Positions 11,760-21,982 are shown, numbered from the stretch's first letter. The stretch is DNA of 64,000 nt from Rattus norvegicus (GCF_036323735.1 NC_086025.1:110829688-110893687); one strand, 5' to 3'. Numbers and translations: made by a program. Notes: a model not told the origin generated them from the sequence alone.

Positions 11760-11802
<43 letters not shown>
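11760..11802. repeat. (TG)n microsatellite
   Basis: About 21 TG units followed by an imperfect 'gtgtggtgtgg' edge. It lies at the tail end of the neighbouring minus-strand B3. Confidence 0.97.
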
Positions 11803-11803
<1 letters not shown>

Positions 11804-11814
11804 TGTGGTGTGTA

Positions 11815-11975
11815 CATGGGTGCAGAGGCCTTCAGAGGCCTGATGAACGTCCTGGATAGTTTGTGGCAACCGTCAACACCTATTGATATTCAGAAGTACA
11901 GTGGGACTGAGAAGCAAACCCCAGTGCTCTGGAGAATCAGTGTGTTCTCTCAACCACTGAGACAACTCTTCATCT
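11815..11975 (-). mobile_element. B3/B2-type SINE
   Basis: Reverse orientation with head 'caaccactgagacaactcttcat' (consensus taaccactgagccatctctcc) and 'cagtgctctggagaatcagtgtg'. The tail runs into the TG microsatellite. Old copy. Confidence 0.7.
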
Positions 11976-13319
11976 CAAAAGTTGTCTTTACATTGTTTCT
12001 TTAATCAAAATGGAAGTGATGAAATACAAAATATGTCTAGTTGAAAATTTATAAAATTTGAAAGCTAGCACTTTTAGATTTAGAATTCTGATTGTCCAAT
12101 TCAGAGACAGAACTCCAGAGCCTGATTTAACCTACTGTGACTCCTTTCTTTACCTATCTATATACAGTATGAAGTATTACTTAATGTCTCCTACAGGTGC
12201 TGGCACCACTGTGTTCTCTGTGTGTTAGTGCCTTCACTATAATAACCCTGCCTGGCCACCTGCTTTCTTAAGGGTAAAGTACATCTACTGAAACTAATGT
12301 TCTGGTTAGGGGTGGGGGCAATCATAAAACAACAGAATTAGAGAATTCTTAAGTCAGTCTATGACCCACATGATGTCAAGGTGCTTGTGAGAGCACTGGG
12401 TGCAGGTACAACGAAGAACAAGGGGCAATCCTAACAGGAGACACACAGGGACATTCTACTAATTCAATAAAGACATTTATTGGGTGTTTTAAGAGTCTTC
12501 AAGGGCTAGATAAAATGACAGATTTACATTTAATACCCACTTGACCAAAGTCATTAAATTTGTAAGAGGTGCTCTCTCATGGAAGATCAGATATCTTGCT
12601 TCTCTGTATTAATTTTTCATAAAGTTCTGGCAAGGCAGAGGTGATGAAATCTGGCAGTCTGACCAAAGTTGCCCTGTTCCCGTCTTTGTCCAAATATATC
12701 AGGTCCTTATTGCAGGGCTGTTTGGGTTATGACCTTTAAGATCTCTTAATGGCAGGGATAAGTACCAACAGAAATGGAAGGAAAGCATGTCCTTCAGAGG
12801 ACAGCAGACACTAAGTCTAGTCCATATAAACCTATCAGCGAGACTTCTTGATGGAGGTAGCAACTAACAGGAGACTTAGGGAACGGGCTGGATGCAAGCA
12901 TGGGAGGTACCTTAAGGGGAGGTCCTGGGACTTAAACCCAGCCCTTACCCAGCCCTACAGTAAAGCTGGAATACTGAGGCCCTTACATGAGGGAGAGGAG
13001 CGGAGAGGAGTGCTCAGCAGAGACATGCTAAGTAGTGTAGTGAGACCCCAGTGAGGTCAGAGCTGTGCTTTTAAGTACTAATTATAGAGAACTTGCTACA
13101 GTACAATTCTAGTGACTCAAAAATTTGAAAACTAAAACATTGTTGATTAAAGCATTAGTATACTATAATATAGACTATAATCCGGACGAGCCTCAAAAGC
13201 TGGGTAAGAGTCATAGACAATAGATTAGGTACCTCACACAAGTCTAGCAATAGGAAATGCCCAGAAGAGAGTTTCAGCCAGAAAGCTTATCACAGTGTTT
13301 GTCTTTTAGTCAACAACTG
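11976..13319. other. Unannotated stretch with possible L2 remnants
   Basis: At 12440-12560 'aattcaataaagacatttattgggtg' and nearby text resemble the antisense L2 end (caacaaatatttattgagcac), and 12395-12450 a second piece; both are very worn. The rest shows nothing recognisable. Confidence 0.35.
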
Positions 13320-13465
13320 AGTGAATACCTGGAGTGATGGATTTGTCCTAAAACTGGGGGATGGTGACAGGGCCACTATTCCACATTTACAAAGTCACTG
13401 AATGGAACGTTATATTGGATAGACTTTATAGTGTGGAAACTATACTTCAATAAAGCTTTTAAAAA
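13320..13465 (+). mobile_element. Old LINE-1 (L1M) 3'-end fragment
   Basis: Matches the 3' terminal block of ancient mammalian L1: '...atggtgacagggcc...', 'gtcactgaatggaacgttatattgg' (consensus ccactgaattgtacactttaaa), 'actatacttcaataaagctttt' and a short A run. Only the 3' end is present, so it is 5' truncated. Confidence 0.65.
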
Positions 13466-13519
13466 ACAACTGCCACATGTGCATTTAAATAGATTCATAT
13501 TCTGTGTATGTGTGTATGT

Positions 13520-13531
13520 GGGGGGGGGGGG
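13520..13531. repeat. G12 homopolymer
   Basis: Twelve consecutive G after a TGTATG-rich stretch. Prone to slippage. Confidence 0.9.
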
Positions 13532-13568
13532 TAGCTCAGGGGGGAAATAATATAAGAAAGGAAATATA

Positions 13569-13670
13569 GGGGTTGGGGATTTAGCTCAGTGGTAGAGCAC
13601 TTGCCTAGCAAGCACAAGGCCCTGGGTTCGGTCCCCAGCTCCGAAAAAAAGAAAAAGAAAAAAAAAAAAA
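13569..13670 (+). mobile_element. ID element, young, with target duplication
   Basis: Near-consensus rat ID: GGGGTTGGGGATTTAGCTCA head, A box TAGCTCAGTGG, B box GGTTCGGTCC, then an A-rich tail. The 15-bp direct repeat aagaaaggaaatata lies perfectly at 13554-13568 and 13670-13684. The intact duplication and low divergence mark a recent Pol III retroposition (BC1-lineage). Confidence 0.98.
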
Positions 13671-13984
13671 AGAAAGGAAATATAGTCATATTATTCTTCC
13701 ACTTGACTATAAAAATATTTAGTGTTAATGATATATCATACAGCCTATAAAACAATGATATCCTGGATTTATTAGATGGAAGAAGGTATGCTTATAAAAT
13801 GTAATTCCTATCTTCGGCCGCAGGAAGCCAGAGGATATGTACAATTAATAAATAGGAAACAGCAGAATGCAAGTTCTGCAGATCCATGATGGTAGCAACA
13901 GGAAACCCAGTTTGTGAACCCTTGAAGACTGAGACCTGGGGACAAAAGCCAAGGCTGAGCAAACCCACAACCCACGGAGTTAAA

Positions 13985-14150
13985 AACTGCTGCTCTTACT
14001 CTCCTCTCTTGCTCCTTGTTCTTCCCTTTTCTTCCCCTCTGTCTCTGACCCTTCTCTCTACCCCGACCCCTTCCTTCCACATGCCCATGGCTGGCCTCCT
14101 TTCCTCTCCTCTTTTTCTCTCATTAAACCTCTCCACGTGGGGGAAAAAAA
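13985..14150 (+). mobile_element. Fragment of an ERV LTR
   Basis: Pyrimidine-rich run, then 'cacatgcccatggctggcc', 'tttctctcattaaacctctccacgtgg'. This matches the downstream half of the minus-strand LTR at 50176-50533 (same order: pyrimidine tract, catg(c)ccatggctggcc, ATTAAA signal, ccacgtgg). Partial copy; no TG/CA ends found. Confidence 0.65.
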
Positions 14151-14187
14151 AGAAATAAAGAAAACTGCTGCATGTGCCTCCCTTCCT

Positions 14188-14201
14188 CCACTAGAGGGTG
14201 C
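14188..14201 (+). promoter_or_regulatory. CTCF-like motif (weaker)
   Basis: CCACTAGAGGGTGC agrees with CCASYAGRKGGCRS at 13 of 14 (C to T at position 12, a CpG-independent core base, so affinity may be reduced). Confidence 0.25.
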
Positions 14202-14303
14202 AGGGACGACACCATGATAGGAGTGGGGGGGGGGAGGAGATGGTGGAGTGTAAGGAACAGAAGAAATAGTTACCTTCAGAACCCATCTCCCCGCCCCACC
14301 CCC

Positions 14304-14366
14304 CCAGAGCTGGGGGCCGAACCCAGGGTCTCAAGCGCTCTTCCATTGAGCTAAATCTCCAACCCC
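14304..14366 (-). mobile_element. ID element with internal deletion
   Basis: Antisense ID reading 'gagctgggggccgaacccagggtctcaagcgctcttccattgagctaaatctccaacccc'. About 12 bases between the B and A boxes are missing compared with the other copies. Flanked by cagaacccatc at 14277-14287 and 14366-14376, consistent with a target duplication. Confidence 0.9.
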
Positions 14367-14487
14367 AGAACCCATCATTTTAATCTAGCCTCTAGCTGGG
14401 GTCAGGGAGAGCTGGGGATTTGGATGCACAGATGGGGCAGTAAATGCTTAAACACATGAACATCCTCATATGTTTTTGTTTGTGTTT

Positions 14488-14551
14488 ATGCTAAGACTTA
14501 AACCCAGGGCCTCGTGAATGCTAAGTAAGCAGCCTTTACACTCCCAGCCCT
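14488..14551 (-). mobile_element. Old ID-class SINE
   Basis: Antisense ID: 'aacccagggcctcgtgaatgctaagtaagcagcctttacactcccagccct'. More diverged than the young IDs; no duplication seen. Confidence 0.65.
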
Positions 14552-14683
14552 AAAGTTGAATTCTGAAGGACAAGAATGTTTTTCCAGAACCATTGACTAT
14601 AATGCATTAGCAAGTCTAGGAAATAATGTCCACCAATCAATTGTTGACCACAATCAACGCATGAGTGCATGCCCATGCATTTA

Positions 14684-14685
<2 letters not shown>

Positions 14686-14724
<39 letters not shown>
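14686..14724. repeat. (TG)n microsatellite
   Basis: About 19 uninterrupted TG units. Confidence 0.97.
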
Positions 14725-14726
<2 letters not shown>

Positions 14727-14973
14727 ACGTACATGCTGTCTTAGAAAACACTGAAAGGCACACTTTACACAGAGCTATGTCCATTTTTAAGCTTGAAGGC
14801 ACTAAGCTATGTAACTGAAGCCTTCCCCACATCTTCCACCCACAGTTATCTACCTACAAAAGCAGAACAGCCGGCTTTGTCTGCACAAGGACTACAAGAG
14901 GTGGTGCTTTTGTCCTTACTCCCCAGCCAAAGTAACTAAAATTCTGAAAAGTTCATCGTGAAAACTGCTTTCA

Positions 14974-15122
14974 GGGGCTGGAGAGGGGCCAGGTGATTAA
15001 GAGCTGCTCTCACAGAGAATCTAGGTTGAGTTCCCAGCACCCACATGGGGACTTACAACCATCTATAGTAACTCCAGTTCCAGGGGATCCCATCCCTCTT
15101 CCCTAATTTTAAAATAAAGAGA
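14974..15122 (+). mobile_element. B3/B2-type SINE
   Basis: 'ggggctggagaggggccaggtgattaagagctgctctc...ttgagttcccagcacccacatgggg...accatctatagtaactccagttccaggggatccc' then A-rich end. 3' body shortened. Confidence 0.85.
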
Positions 15123-15204
15123 TAAACTATGGACCATCAGCCCTTTAAAGCAAGACAAGAAGAAAACCTGACAGAAACAGAACTTTAGGGCATGAACACT
15201 TTGG

Positions 15205-15320
15205 TTTTCTTTCTATAAAATAGGAACAAGCCCAATTTGGGTGAGCTACTCTAAAAATCAAGTAAGACACAAAAAGCTCTGTAAACTTAAGCCGCAGAGC
15301 ACTTTACAAACATTTGTTTT
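15205..15320 (+). mobile_element. MIR fragment
   Basis: 'ttctataaaataggaacaag' ... 'gggtgagctactctaaaaatcaagtaagacac' ... 'gcagagcactttacaaac' follows the MIR order (ctgtaaaatggggataat / ggattaaatgagat / aagcgctttgcaaac). Its built-in AG and GTAAG look like splice sites but are explained by the repeat. Confidence 0.55.
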
Positions 15321-15999
15321 TGTAATTTTTCTGATAATCCTATTTCTACAGAGACTTCAACACCTAAACCTAAGCCAGTCTGTTCTTGTCTCAAATGCTC
15401 ACTGTTAACACCTCATTCACAAACAGAGTAAGTGTGAGGCACTGAGATGTGCCTGAATTAAAGCTCAAAAGGACTATGAGAGGGCACTGCAGCATCAGCC
15501 TACAACACTTAGTTTACAAATATCCCGCCAGCACTGAGCATGTCTCAGACGGGCTACTCTGTTCATCTACCTGCATCTGCTGGACCTGAGGTGACAGAAC
15601 TGGACACTAAAGCCAGCTCAGTTGCAGTTGCTGGCAGTGTGCGTTCCATCAGATCACTTGTTCCGCACTTCCTTGGCCATGCTTCCAGCTCTCCTGCCTG
15701 ATAAACCCAGTCACAATTCTGCAATACTCCTCCAAGCCCTTCTCAAAGTCCCTAGGCTATGTGTAACCTAGTCATACAAGTTTAAGTCCTTACAGTACAA
15801 CTAGATACTATAGAGATGATTGATGAAATCACAGAGTTTCCTTGCCAACAGTCCACATTTGAATGCTTTGAGAATGTTTAATAAGACACAAGAAATCTTT
15901 GCTCAGTTGGACTGGATGCAGGCAAGACAAATGTAAAGAACGACTGAGAGGAAACAAGAACAGACCTCCATGGGGCTAGTAGGAATGCCATTAATGTCT
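15321..15999. other. Unannotated stretch
   Basis: On the minus strand, 15575-15760 stays open in one frame for about 60 codons with a 5' splice-like end CAG/gtagatg at 15570 or so, but without a convincing 3' splice site or start. A weak L2 resemblance exists on the plus strand over 15640-15760. I do not call a gene. Confidence 0.4.
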
Positions 16000-16150
16000 T
16001 GCATACATTCTGCCAAGTCTGGCAACATGCCTGTGACCCCAGCACTTTTCAGGCTAAGGCAGAAAGATCCCAAATTGGAAGTGAGCTTAGAACACACAGG
16101 GAAGTCATCTCAAAAAATAACAAATAAACAAACAAACAAACAAACCAAAA
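16000..16150 (+). mobile_element. Old B1-class SINE with (CAAA)n tail
   Basis: 'tgcctgtgaccccagcacttttcaggctaaggcagaaagatccc' then a worn second half and 'aataaacaaacaaacaaacaaacc' as tail (16123-16147). Confidence 0.65.
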
Positions 16151-16689
16151 AAACAGACACTGAACATTTTGTGAAGCTAGTTTATGAAACAACCCAGTAG
16201 CATTTCTATCAGTAGATCTGTATAAAATTTTAAACGAAAGTTTAAAATTGCTTTCCTACTTCAACCAAATGTTTAGTTAACCCTTGGTGGCCTGCTGGTC
16301 TGTGTTGTTTAATGACCACTAAAAGGAGCCTTTATCCAATGCCACCCAGTTGGTCCAGGGCTGTGTCAACGAAACTGTCAGCTTACCTTTCCATTCTCAG
16401 AAGTGGCCCAACTTGAACAACAGATTATTATAGTCACCTTAATAATAGTGGGTGTATAAAGTTGCAATACTCAGAGGTGACAAAGGACCAGTCTTAGGAT
16501 TCCTGCTGTATTTTCAAGGTCTCCTCTGAAAGCCAGTTCCAAATCAACAATCTTAACAGATCCATGAGGTTTTTATAGAGAACCAAGCCCTCTTCTAACT
16601 GAACTACCATTCCTAAGTCCCTTCTATACAAGAACTAAGACCTGACACACGCAGTTGTTCTCCCATTTAAAAGGCTCACAAACAATCTC
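16151..16689. other. Unannotated stretch
   Basis: No repeat recognised. A minus-strand AAAG/gtaagct donor-like site near 16387 has no matching upstream acceptor with a stable frame. Confidence 0.5.
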
Positions 16690-17700
16690 ACTTTGCTGTA
16701 CCAGGGTGCATTTACAAATACATGCATGGCAAGCTGTAGTTGGCCGTCCACCAGAATTAGATGCTCAGGCCCTGCTGCTGAAACTGCACATTATGCAGTG
16801 TATCATGAAGAGTTCAGGCTGAGGGTGAGATGGAGGGACATCATCAACTGGCTAGCCCATTCAGTGCCAGAAGCTGCTGTTTAGGTGCTGGGAAGATACC
16901 ATCAACGCTCTCACTTAGCGGTAGACTCACTCTGCTGTGATAGAGACACTGGTCAGGCAGGATGTGCCATGGTGATGTGCCCACAGTGCAGCAGTGGCAT
17001 GCCTTTTATAAGGATAACCAACCAACCACCTTCAGACTAGTGTCAAGTCTGCTCCACAAGAAGGAACCCGTGCCTGGTGCTATATATGTGGTCAAAAGTC
17101 TTCAGGGATGATATGGAGTCATAGATCCTAGCAGAGAAGGTGCAACTGTTATTTTTCCTAAGAGGACATGATGTGCTCATCAAGTTGCTACCTAAACAAA
17201 TATGCTCATCTCCAAAGATAAATGGTGCTGTCAGCTTTGATCAGAGGACAGTGTTGACCCATACATAGCTGGTCAATAACTGAGAATAAGTGATCATATA
17301 GCACATAGCTATTAACAAGACATCTATGTCACCCAAATCCAAGACATCACAAAGGAGAGGACAGAAAGAATAAGAGAACTCAGAATGGGCTAGAGCATTA
17401 TAGAGTGCCATCTTCCAGATACAACATGTTTGTGCCACTCCTGAACTCACAGAAGCTCTAATTACCTGCACGAGACTGGGCCATCAACGTTCATCAAGGA
17501 GCAAAGTGGGACTCACAAGGTTCACTTACCTTTAGGATTTATAAGTAGTCGATGGTGTCTTGGTGGAGGTGGGGGGAGTCCCGTGATACAACCATGCGAC
17601 TGTAAATAACCTCTCACCCCAGGCTTCTAACAAAACCCATTAAGGTAGGGCTAGAGGAGATGAAGCAGAAGAAGAAGAAATTGGGAAGAGAAAGGGATCA
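16690..17700 (+). mobile_element. Rodent interspersed repeat, family not certain
   Basis: The stretch 17380-17580 follows a rodent repeat I recognise by its order: a 'gtgccatcttccagatac' block, 'gccactcctgaactcacag', 'attacctgcacgaga', 'gggactcacaagg', 'gtcgatgg...ggaggtggggggagtc'. The upstream part fits less well. It could be 3' non-coding sequence of a LINE-1 or HAL1-like element, or ERV-derived; I cannot place it. No long open frame. Confidence 0.5.
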
Positions 17701-17732
17701 GCAGCGGTAACATGGGGACAAGAGAGAGCAAC

Positions 17733-17879
17733 AAGGGTATACTTTATGTGCACTAAGTGTTCTGCCTGCATGTATGTCTATGTGATCTATCAGACCCCGT
17801 GGAACTAGAGTTACATGAATTTAGTTCCTCTGGAACAACAGTCAGTGCTCTTAACCACTGAGCCATCTTTCCAGCCCCC
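17733..17879 (-). mobile_element. B3/B2-type SINE
   Basis: Reverse SINE with clean head at 17879 ('gtgctcttaaccactgagccatctttccagcccc') and 'ttctgcctgcatgtatgtc' toward the tail. The stretch between the 'gttacatgaa' block and the head is shortened. Confidence 0.9.
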
Positions 17880-18125
17880 AGGAGCTAGAACTCTAAATCA
17901 CTAAACGACATTACGAGCCTAAAATCCTGCACGGCTTTGATAAATACTTAGCTTTTTAAAAAGCTGATTCTATATCTGTGAAACTGAAACAGTGTTCACC
18001 TTCTCCACTTCTTCAAAAGATCACACTGGAAAGTACGAGTGTGTGTTTGACCACTTTATGAGCACTGCCATCCCCATGATTGCTCAGGACAAAAGGCCAT
18101 GGTAACCTTGCTTAAGAAACCCAAA

Positions 18126-18325
18126 GTGGGTTAGGAAAGGCTCAGCGGTTAAGAGCACTGGCTGCTCTTGCAGAGGACTTGGTTTGGTTCTCAGCACCCA
18201 CGTGGGAGTGCACGACCCTCTGTAACTCCAGTTGTAGGAGATTAGAGAGCATTTCTGGTCTCCCTGGGCACCAGGCACACATACATGCAGGCAAAACACT
18301 CATTCACATGAAATAAATTTTAAAA
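18126..18325 (+). mobile_element. B3/B2-type SINE
   Basis: 'ggaaaggctcagcggttaagagcactggctgctcttgcagaggacttgg' through 'ctccctgggcaccaggcacacatacatgcaggcaaaacac' to 'gaaataaatttt'. Full length apart from the worn first bases. Confidence 0.92.
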
Positions 18326-18345
18326 CAACAGCAACAAAAATACCT

Positions 18346-18500
18346 TGCGAGTTATGGTGATGCACCCCTTTCTTTTATCTCAGCACTTGAGAGGAATAGG
18401 GAAGGAAGATCTTTGTGAGTTCTAAGCCAGTCTGGTCTACAAAGAGAGTTCCAGGACATGGAGGGCTACATAAAGAACCTGGCTCAAAAGTAAACCACTA
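18346..18500 (+). mobile_element. B1 SINE
   Basis: 'gttatggtgatgcacccctttcttttatctcagcacttgagagg' ... 'gtgagttctaagccagtctggtctacaaagagagttccaggaca...ggctacataaagaacctggctc'. Its A-rich tail leads straight into the tetranucleotide array. Confidence 0.88.
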
Positions 18501-18506
18501 CCAAAA

Positions 18507-18592
18507 ATAAATGAATAAATGAATAAATGAATGAATGAATGAACGAACGAACGAACGAACGAACAAACGAGCAAATGAGCGAGCAAATGAGC
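18507..18592 (+). repeat. Graded tetranucleotide array on a B1 tail
   Basis: Starts as AAAT/AATG units (gaataaat, gaatgaat), changes to AACG units (gaacgaacgaacgaac), then AAACG/AAATGAGCG mixtures. The unit sequence drifts in one direction along the array, as expected for a microsatellite seeded from a SINE poly-A tail. Confidence 0.93.
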
Positions 18593-19136
18593 GGAACCTC
18601 TACCAGCAGACAGGCTTCCTTCTGCTTTTCTTCATGGGTTTTTAACATGACTGTGTCTTACCATTTATAACAAGATGAATGTGCTACAGACATAGTGAAA
18701 GTTGGTGTACTAAGTTGATACTGAACTGAGCCAGTGGTCATGGACTCCTCCTACCTAGATCTATGGCTAAGCATCATAAGGTCTGGGAGATGTTAAATGA
18801 AAGTAAAAACGTGAGCAAGTGAGCACGTGTCCGTCACCTCCACTTGAAGAAATGGAGCACAGCTCAAGAGCGTTCAAGGTCTAATTTGGTGCTGACTTGG
18901 GGAAGGCTTTTACTGGCGTCCTTATCTTCCTTCCCAAAGGAAACACTTGCATCGTCTACTGTAAGTGAAGTCAGAGAGGATGAAACGTGAAGTGATTGCC
19001 TTTCACAACATGCAGACAAGCATTAGATGCTGATCAAAGTCCTGGGTAGAAATGGTTCTCACATGTGTAAGGCAGAATCCCAAAAGAATAAGAAACAAAC
19101 AAAGACACTCAACTAAAATTCTCAGCAGCACCCTAC
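18593..19136. other. Unannotated stretch
   Basis: No repeat recognised. A 21-bp plus-strand segment ending at a GTAAGTGAAG site near 18972 is too short to judge. Confidence 0.5.
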
Positions 19137-19183
19137 CTTGATTCCAGCTCCTGGATTTGCTGAGCCAAATCCACACTTGGGAG
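19137..19183 (-). CDS. Candidate internal coding exon (47 bp), unnamed gene
   Basis: On the minus strand the segment is bounded by a 3' splice site gtgatctttacag/CTC at 19184 and a 5' splice site CAAG/gtaggg at 19136. Read in phase 0 it gives LPSVDLAQQIQELES plus two bases, a leucine/glutamine pattern typical of coiled coil; a second frame (phase 1: PKCGFGSANPGAGIK) is also open. It follows the candidate exon at 22469-22519 on the same strand and either reading is phase-compatible with it. No family recognised. A length of 47 bp would shift the frame if skipped. No repeat overlaps it. Alternative: a chance pair of splice-like signals; several weaker pairs occur in the window. Confidence 0.5.
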
Positions 19184-19919
19184 CTGTAAAGATCACAAGT
19201 TCAGCTCCTGCCCAGCACAAACTGCTAGGTGACCACTATTTCAGACTGATCAGAGCCCCCTAATCGCAAGGCACTGAGTGGGAGTTCACAGGGTTAGGGC
19301 ATTAATTAGCAGCACTTATTTACATTCTCTATTCATCCAGTACAACAAGCAGCTGCTCATATTTTCATATTTGTACTTTTCTAAGATCCCACAGACCTAG
19401 CCAGAGTATCCGACAGAGCCCAAGAAAATAAACAAAAAGAGACCTTTCACCACTGGAATGTGCCTCAAGGAAAACCAGCAGCTTTGCCCCACAGCGAAGG
19501 GTCTGTGCCAGCCTACAGCACAGTGGCACAGGCAATGGGCGCACAGAAACACAAACAGATCCCTGCTACCAAAGAAGAGCAATAAAGGAGTGCCGGCAGA
19601 GACCACTATATGAGCATCAAGAAATTCTTCCTCAGTCCTTCGCTTAGCGCCCCATTCATCTGCAATCCCCACAGAGACACAGAACTAGACGGAGTCTTTA
19701 AATTAAAATTAAAATAAAATTCTGATTTTATTTCTCTATAGATACATCAATAAGTCTGCCATCTGATACTCAGATAGGCAATTTTATAAATAATGAACTA
19801 TGTGCATTGCTATGTAAATCTAGATTAGGAGATTGAATGTGATCTCCCATATGTTAGCTAACACCCTGGGTGAGAAGAAAGGGTGACACAGAGAAAAAGT
19901 CTTCTTATAAAGCAGCCCT
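19184..19919. other. Unannotated stretch
   Basis: Unique-looking DNA with a short A/T-rich TTAAAA run near 19700. If the exon at 19137 is real, this is part of its upstream intron. Confidence 0.45.
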
Positions 19920-20070
19920 TAACAGTACAGCTCTCATTCTGCATGACAGAATCACCTGCAGGGATTTCTAACATTAGAACCACTAAACCCAATCTTCGAC
20001 CTACTCAGTCAGAATCTATAGGGGCTCATCTCCAGGCTCCAGCATTTTCTTTCTGATGTATGGTCAAGAT
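19920..20070 (+). mobile_element. MER5A-type hAT DNA transposon remnant
   Basis: 'cattctgcatgacagaatcacctgcagggatttctaacattagaaccactaaaccc' then 'ctactcagtcagaatctataggggctcatctccaggctccagcattttc' follows MER5A (catcagaatcacctggagggcttgttaaaac...tgattcagtaggtctggggtggggcc). Terminal inverted repeats are worn. Confidence 0.6.
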
Positions 20071-20204
20071 ATAGAACTGTCTGTCAAAGGTCATAAATAC
20101 CACAGGCAGTAGAAACTCCAGGGCAGGGCTACACTAAGAAGAAAAACACACATGACTTCTACATTCTCTTTAGATTTAGGGCCAGTGACCCTATCTTTCT
20201 TTCT

Positions 20205-20380
20205 TTCACTTATTATTTCATGTATATGAGTACACCGTAGCTGTCTTCAGACACACCAGAAGAGGGCATCAGATCTCATTACAGATGGTTGTGAGCTAGA
20301 TATGGTTACTAGGAACTAAGCTCAGGATCTCTGGAAGACCAGTCAGTGCTCTTAACCTCTGAGCCACCTCTGTAGCCCAG
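20205..20380 (-). mobile_element. B2 SINE
   Basis: Reverse B2: 'tatatgagtacaccgtagctgtcttcagacacaccagaagagggcatcagatctcattacagatggttgtgag...cagtgctcttaacctctgagccacctctgtagccc'. Middle slightly worn, both ends recognisable. Confidence 0.92.
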
Positions 20381-20985
20381 TGACACTTTATCTTTCAATA
20401 AAAGTTCCCATCTTCTTTCTATTTCAACAGGAAGAATCTACTAGGCAATGAGCCCTGAGAACAACAACTCTTCTTCTATCCTTCCTATCCCACCTGTGGC
20501 ACTCTGATGTCGTCATCCTAGCAAAAATGAAAGCACTGGGCAAAAGCTTTTCATGAGGGAGGAAGCCCTGCAGAGGACTGCTGATTATCCTAGCTTCTGA
20601 GATCAGCTTCAGCACTTTTGATGAAACTCAGTTCCTTCTAGACCTGGGAACTACTCAACCTTTCACTTAGCACTGCCATTCCATGTGTTCCAAAGGCAAG
20701 TAGAACATGGGTGGCTTTTTAAAAACAACACTATAAAGAACCAAGAGTATGTCTTCAAAGGTATCAGAAATTATCCTTTCAAACCCCCTAAAAAATGTTA
20801 ATATCCTGCAGGCAAGATGAAACTCATCCACATTACTTCTCTAAGGGATGGTCTTTTGGGTCCTACCTTACCTCTGAACAGCCTCATCTGCTCAAGTCTT
20901 TAAATAACACAAAGATGCTGAAGATTACACGCCAGCTCTACTGAGGCTGAAGGTTTTGCACACTGTTAATCCATAGGTAAAATAT
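20381..20985. other. Unannotated stretch
   Basis: No repeat recognised. A strong minus-strand donor-like CAGAG/gtaagg at about 20872 has an upstream acceptor, but every frame between them contains a stop. Confidence 0.5.
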
Positions 20986-21747
20986 TAAGGCCTGGGTAAC
21001 TGTTACCTATCTAGCTGGCCATTTTGTGCTGTTACTAATGTTGTTACTAGGAAACTTTCTCATGCCCGAGGTGATCAAATATTCTGCTATGTTCTGTGCT
21101 TTGGTGTTCTTGGAAACCAATCACAACAGAGGTCAGGTATAAGTGTCTTGTATAGTTAGCCACAATAAGGTTGGTACCAAACCAACTGCCAGGCAGCACT
21201 CCCTGTACCTATGTATAAACTTTTATGGTTTTTGTTTTTATAAGCTGTTCCTGGGATGGACCCCAACATACGAGAGACACCTATACCACTCTAAGAAGCT
21301 ATTTGGAAGACTTCCATTTTGAGTAGGGGTCAAGTAAACCTTAAGTTCCCAAGACCTCCCTCATAACCGACACCTGCTTGGCAGAAAGAGATAGGTACTT
21401 AGGTCACTGACATCTTGGTTTAGCAAGTTAAGACATGATATTAAGCAAGACAAGACCCCTACCACAGTTGTATGCCCAACCAATGGGGGCAGGTTTAGTA
21501 CAAAACAAAACATGTTCCCTATCCCTAAACATTGATTGGTGAAATAACTTGGTACAGATGTTTGTGGGTTTCAAGGGTTAAAAGATCTATAGGATCCTGG
21601 CTAGAGGTGGCAGCTAGCTCCTGAGTCTGGTCTACAGCCCTAATCAATTAGTCTTTGGGGGTAGCATTCAATAAACTATCCCTGCTTAACTGAGACCACA
21701 GAGATTGGGGTCTGAGTGGTTTGTGTGGCAATTCCTAGACCCCAACA
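20986..21747 (+). mobile_element. ERV LTR-like block
   Basis: The 3' part is LTR-like: CCAAT at 21479-21483, AATAAA at 21670-21675, then about 70 bases to the terminal 'agaccccaaca' (ends 21747), matching the R-U5 pattern of rodent ERV LTRs. A second 'gaccccaaca' ends at 21268. The 5' boundary and target duplication were not found, so extent and family are uncertain. Confidence 0.5.
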
Positions 21748-21928
21748 TATCAGCTGTACTGAGGATGTCTTGTAGGAAGTACTTCTGACCAGGCTTTGAG
21801 AGAGCTTGGGAATCAACAACCCAAGAACACAGGCAGCAGAAACTGCTTTTTCTCAAGTAAGCCTTCCCTTGTAAAACCCACATGGCTAAGAACACCCCAG
21901 GGATAAGCAAGGGATTGCCTTGCTGCAG

Positions 21929-21982
21929 ATTGCTGCAAATACTCAAAAATATCTGTGCAAGCGAATGATGGAAAATGAAAAG
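21929..21982 (+). CDS. Candidate exon on plus strand (54 bp), doubtful
   Basis: Bounded by ttgccttgctgcag/ATTG and AAAAG/gtaagtcc. In phase 0 it reads IAANTQKYLCKRMMENEK without a stop, 18 codons, symmetrical. GC is low (about 37%) and it lies 180 bases after an LTR-like end, on the opposite strand from the other candidate exons. No family recognised. Could be chance, or an exon of a gene on the plus strand. Confidence 0.25.
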
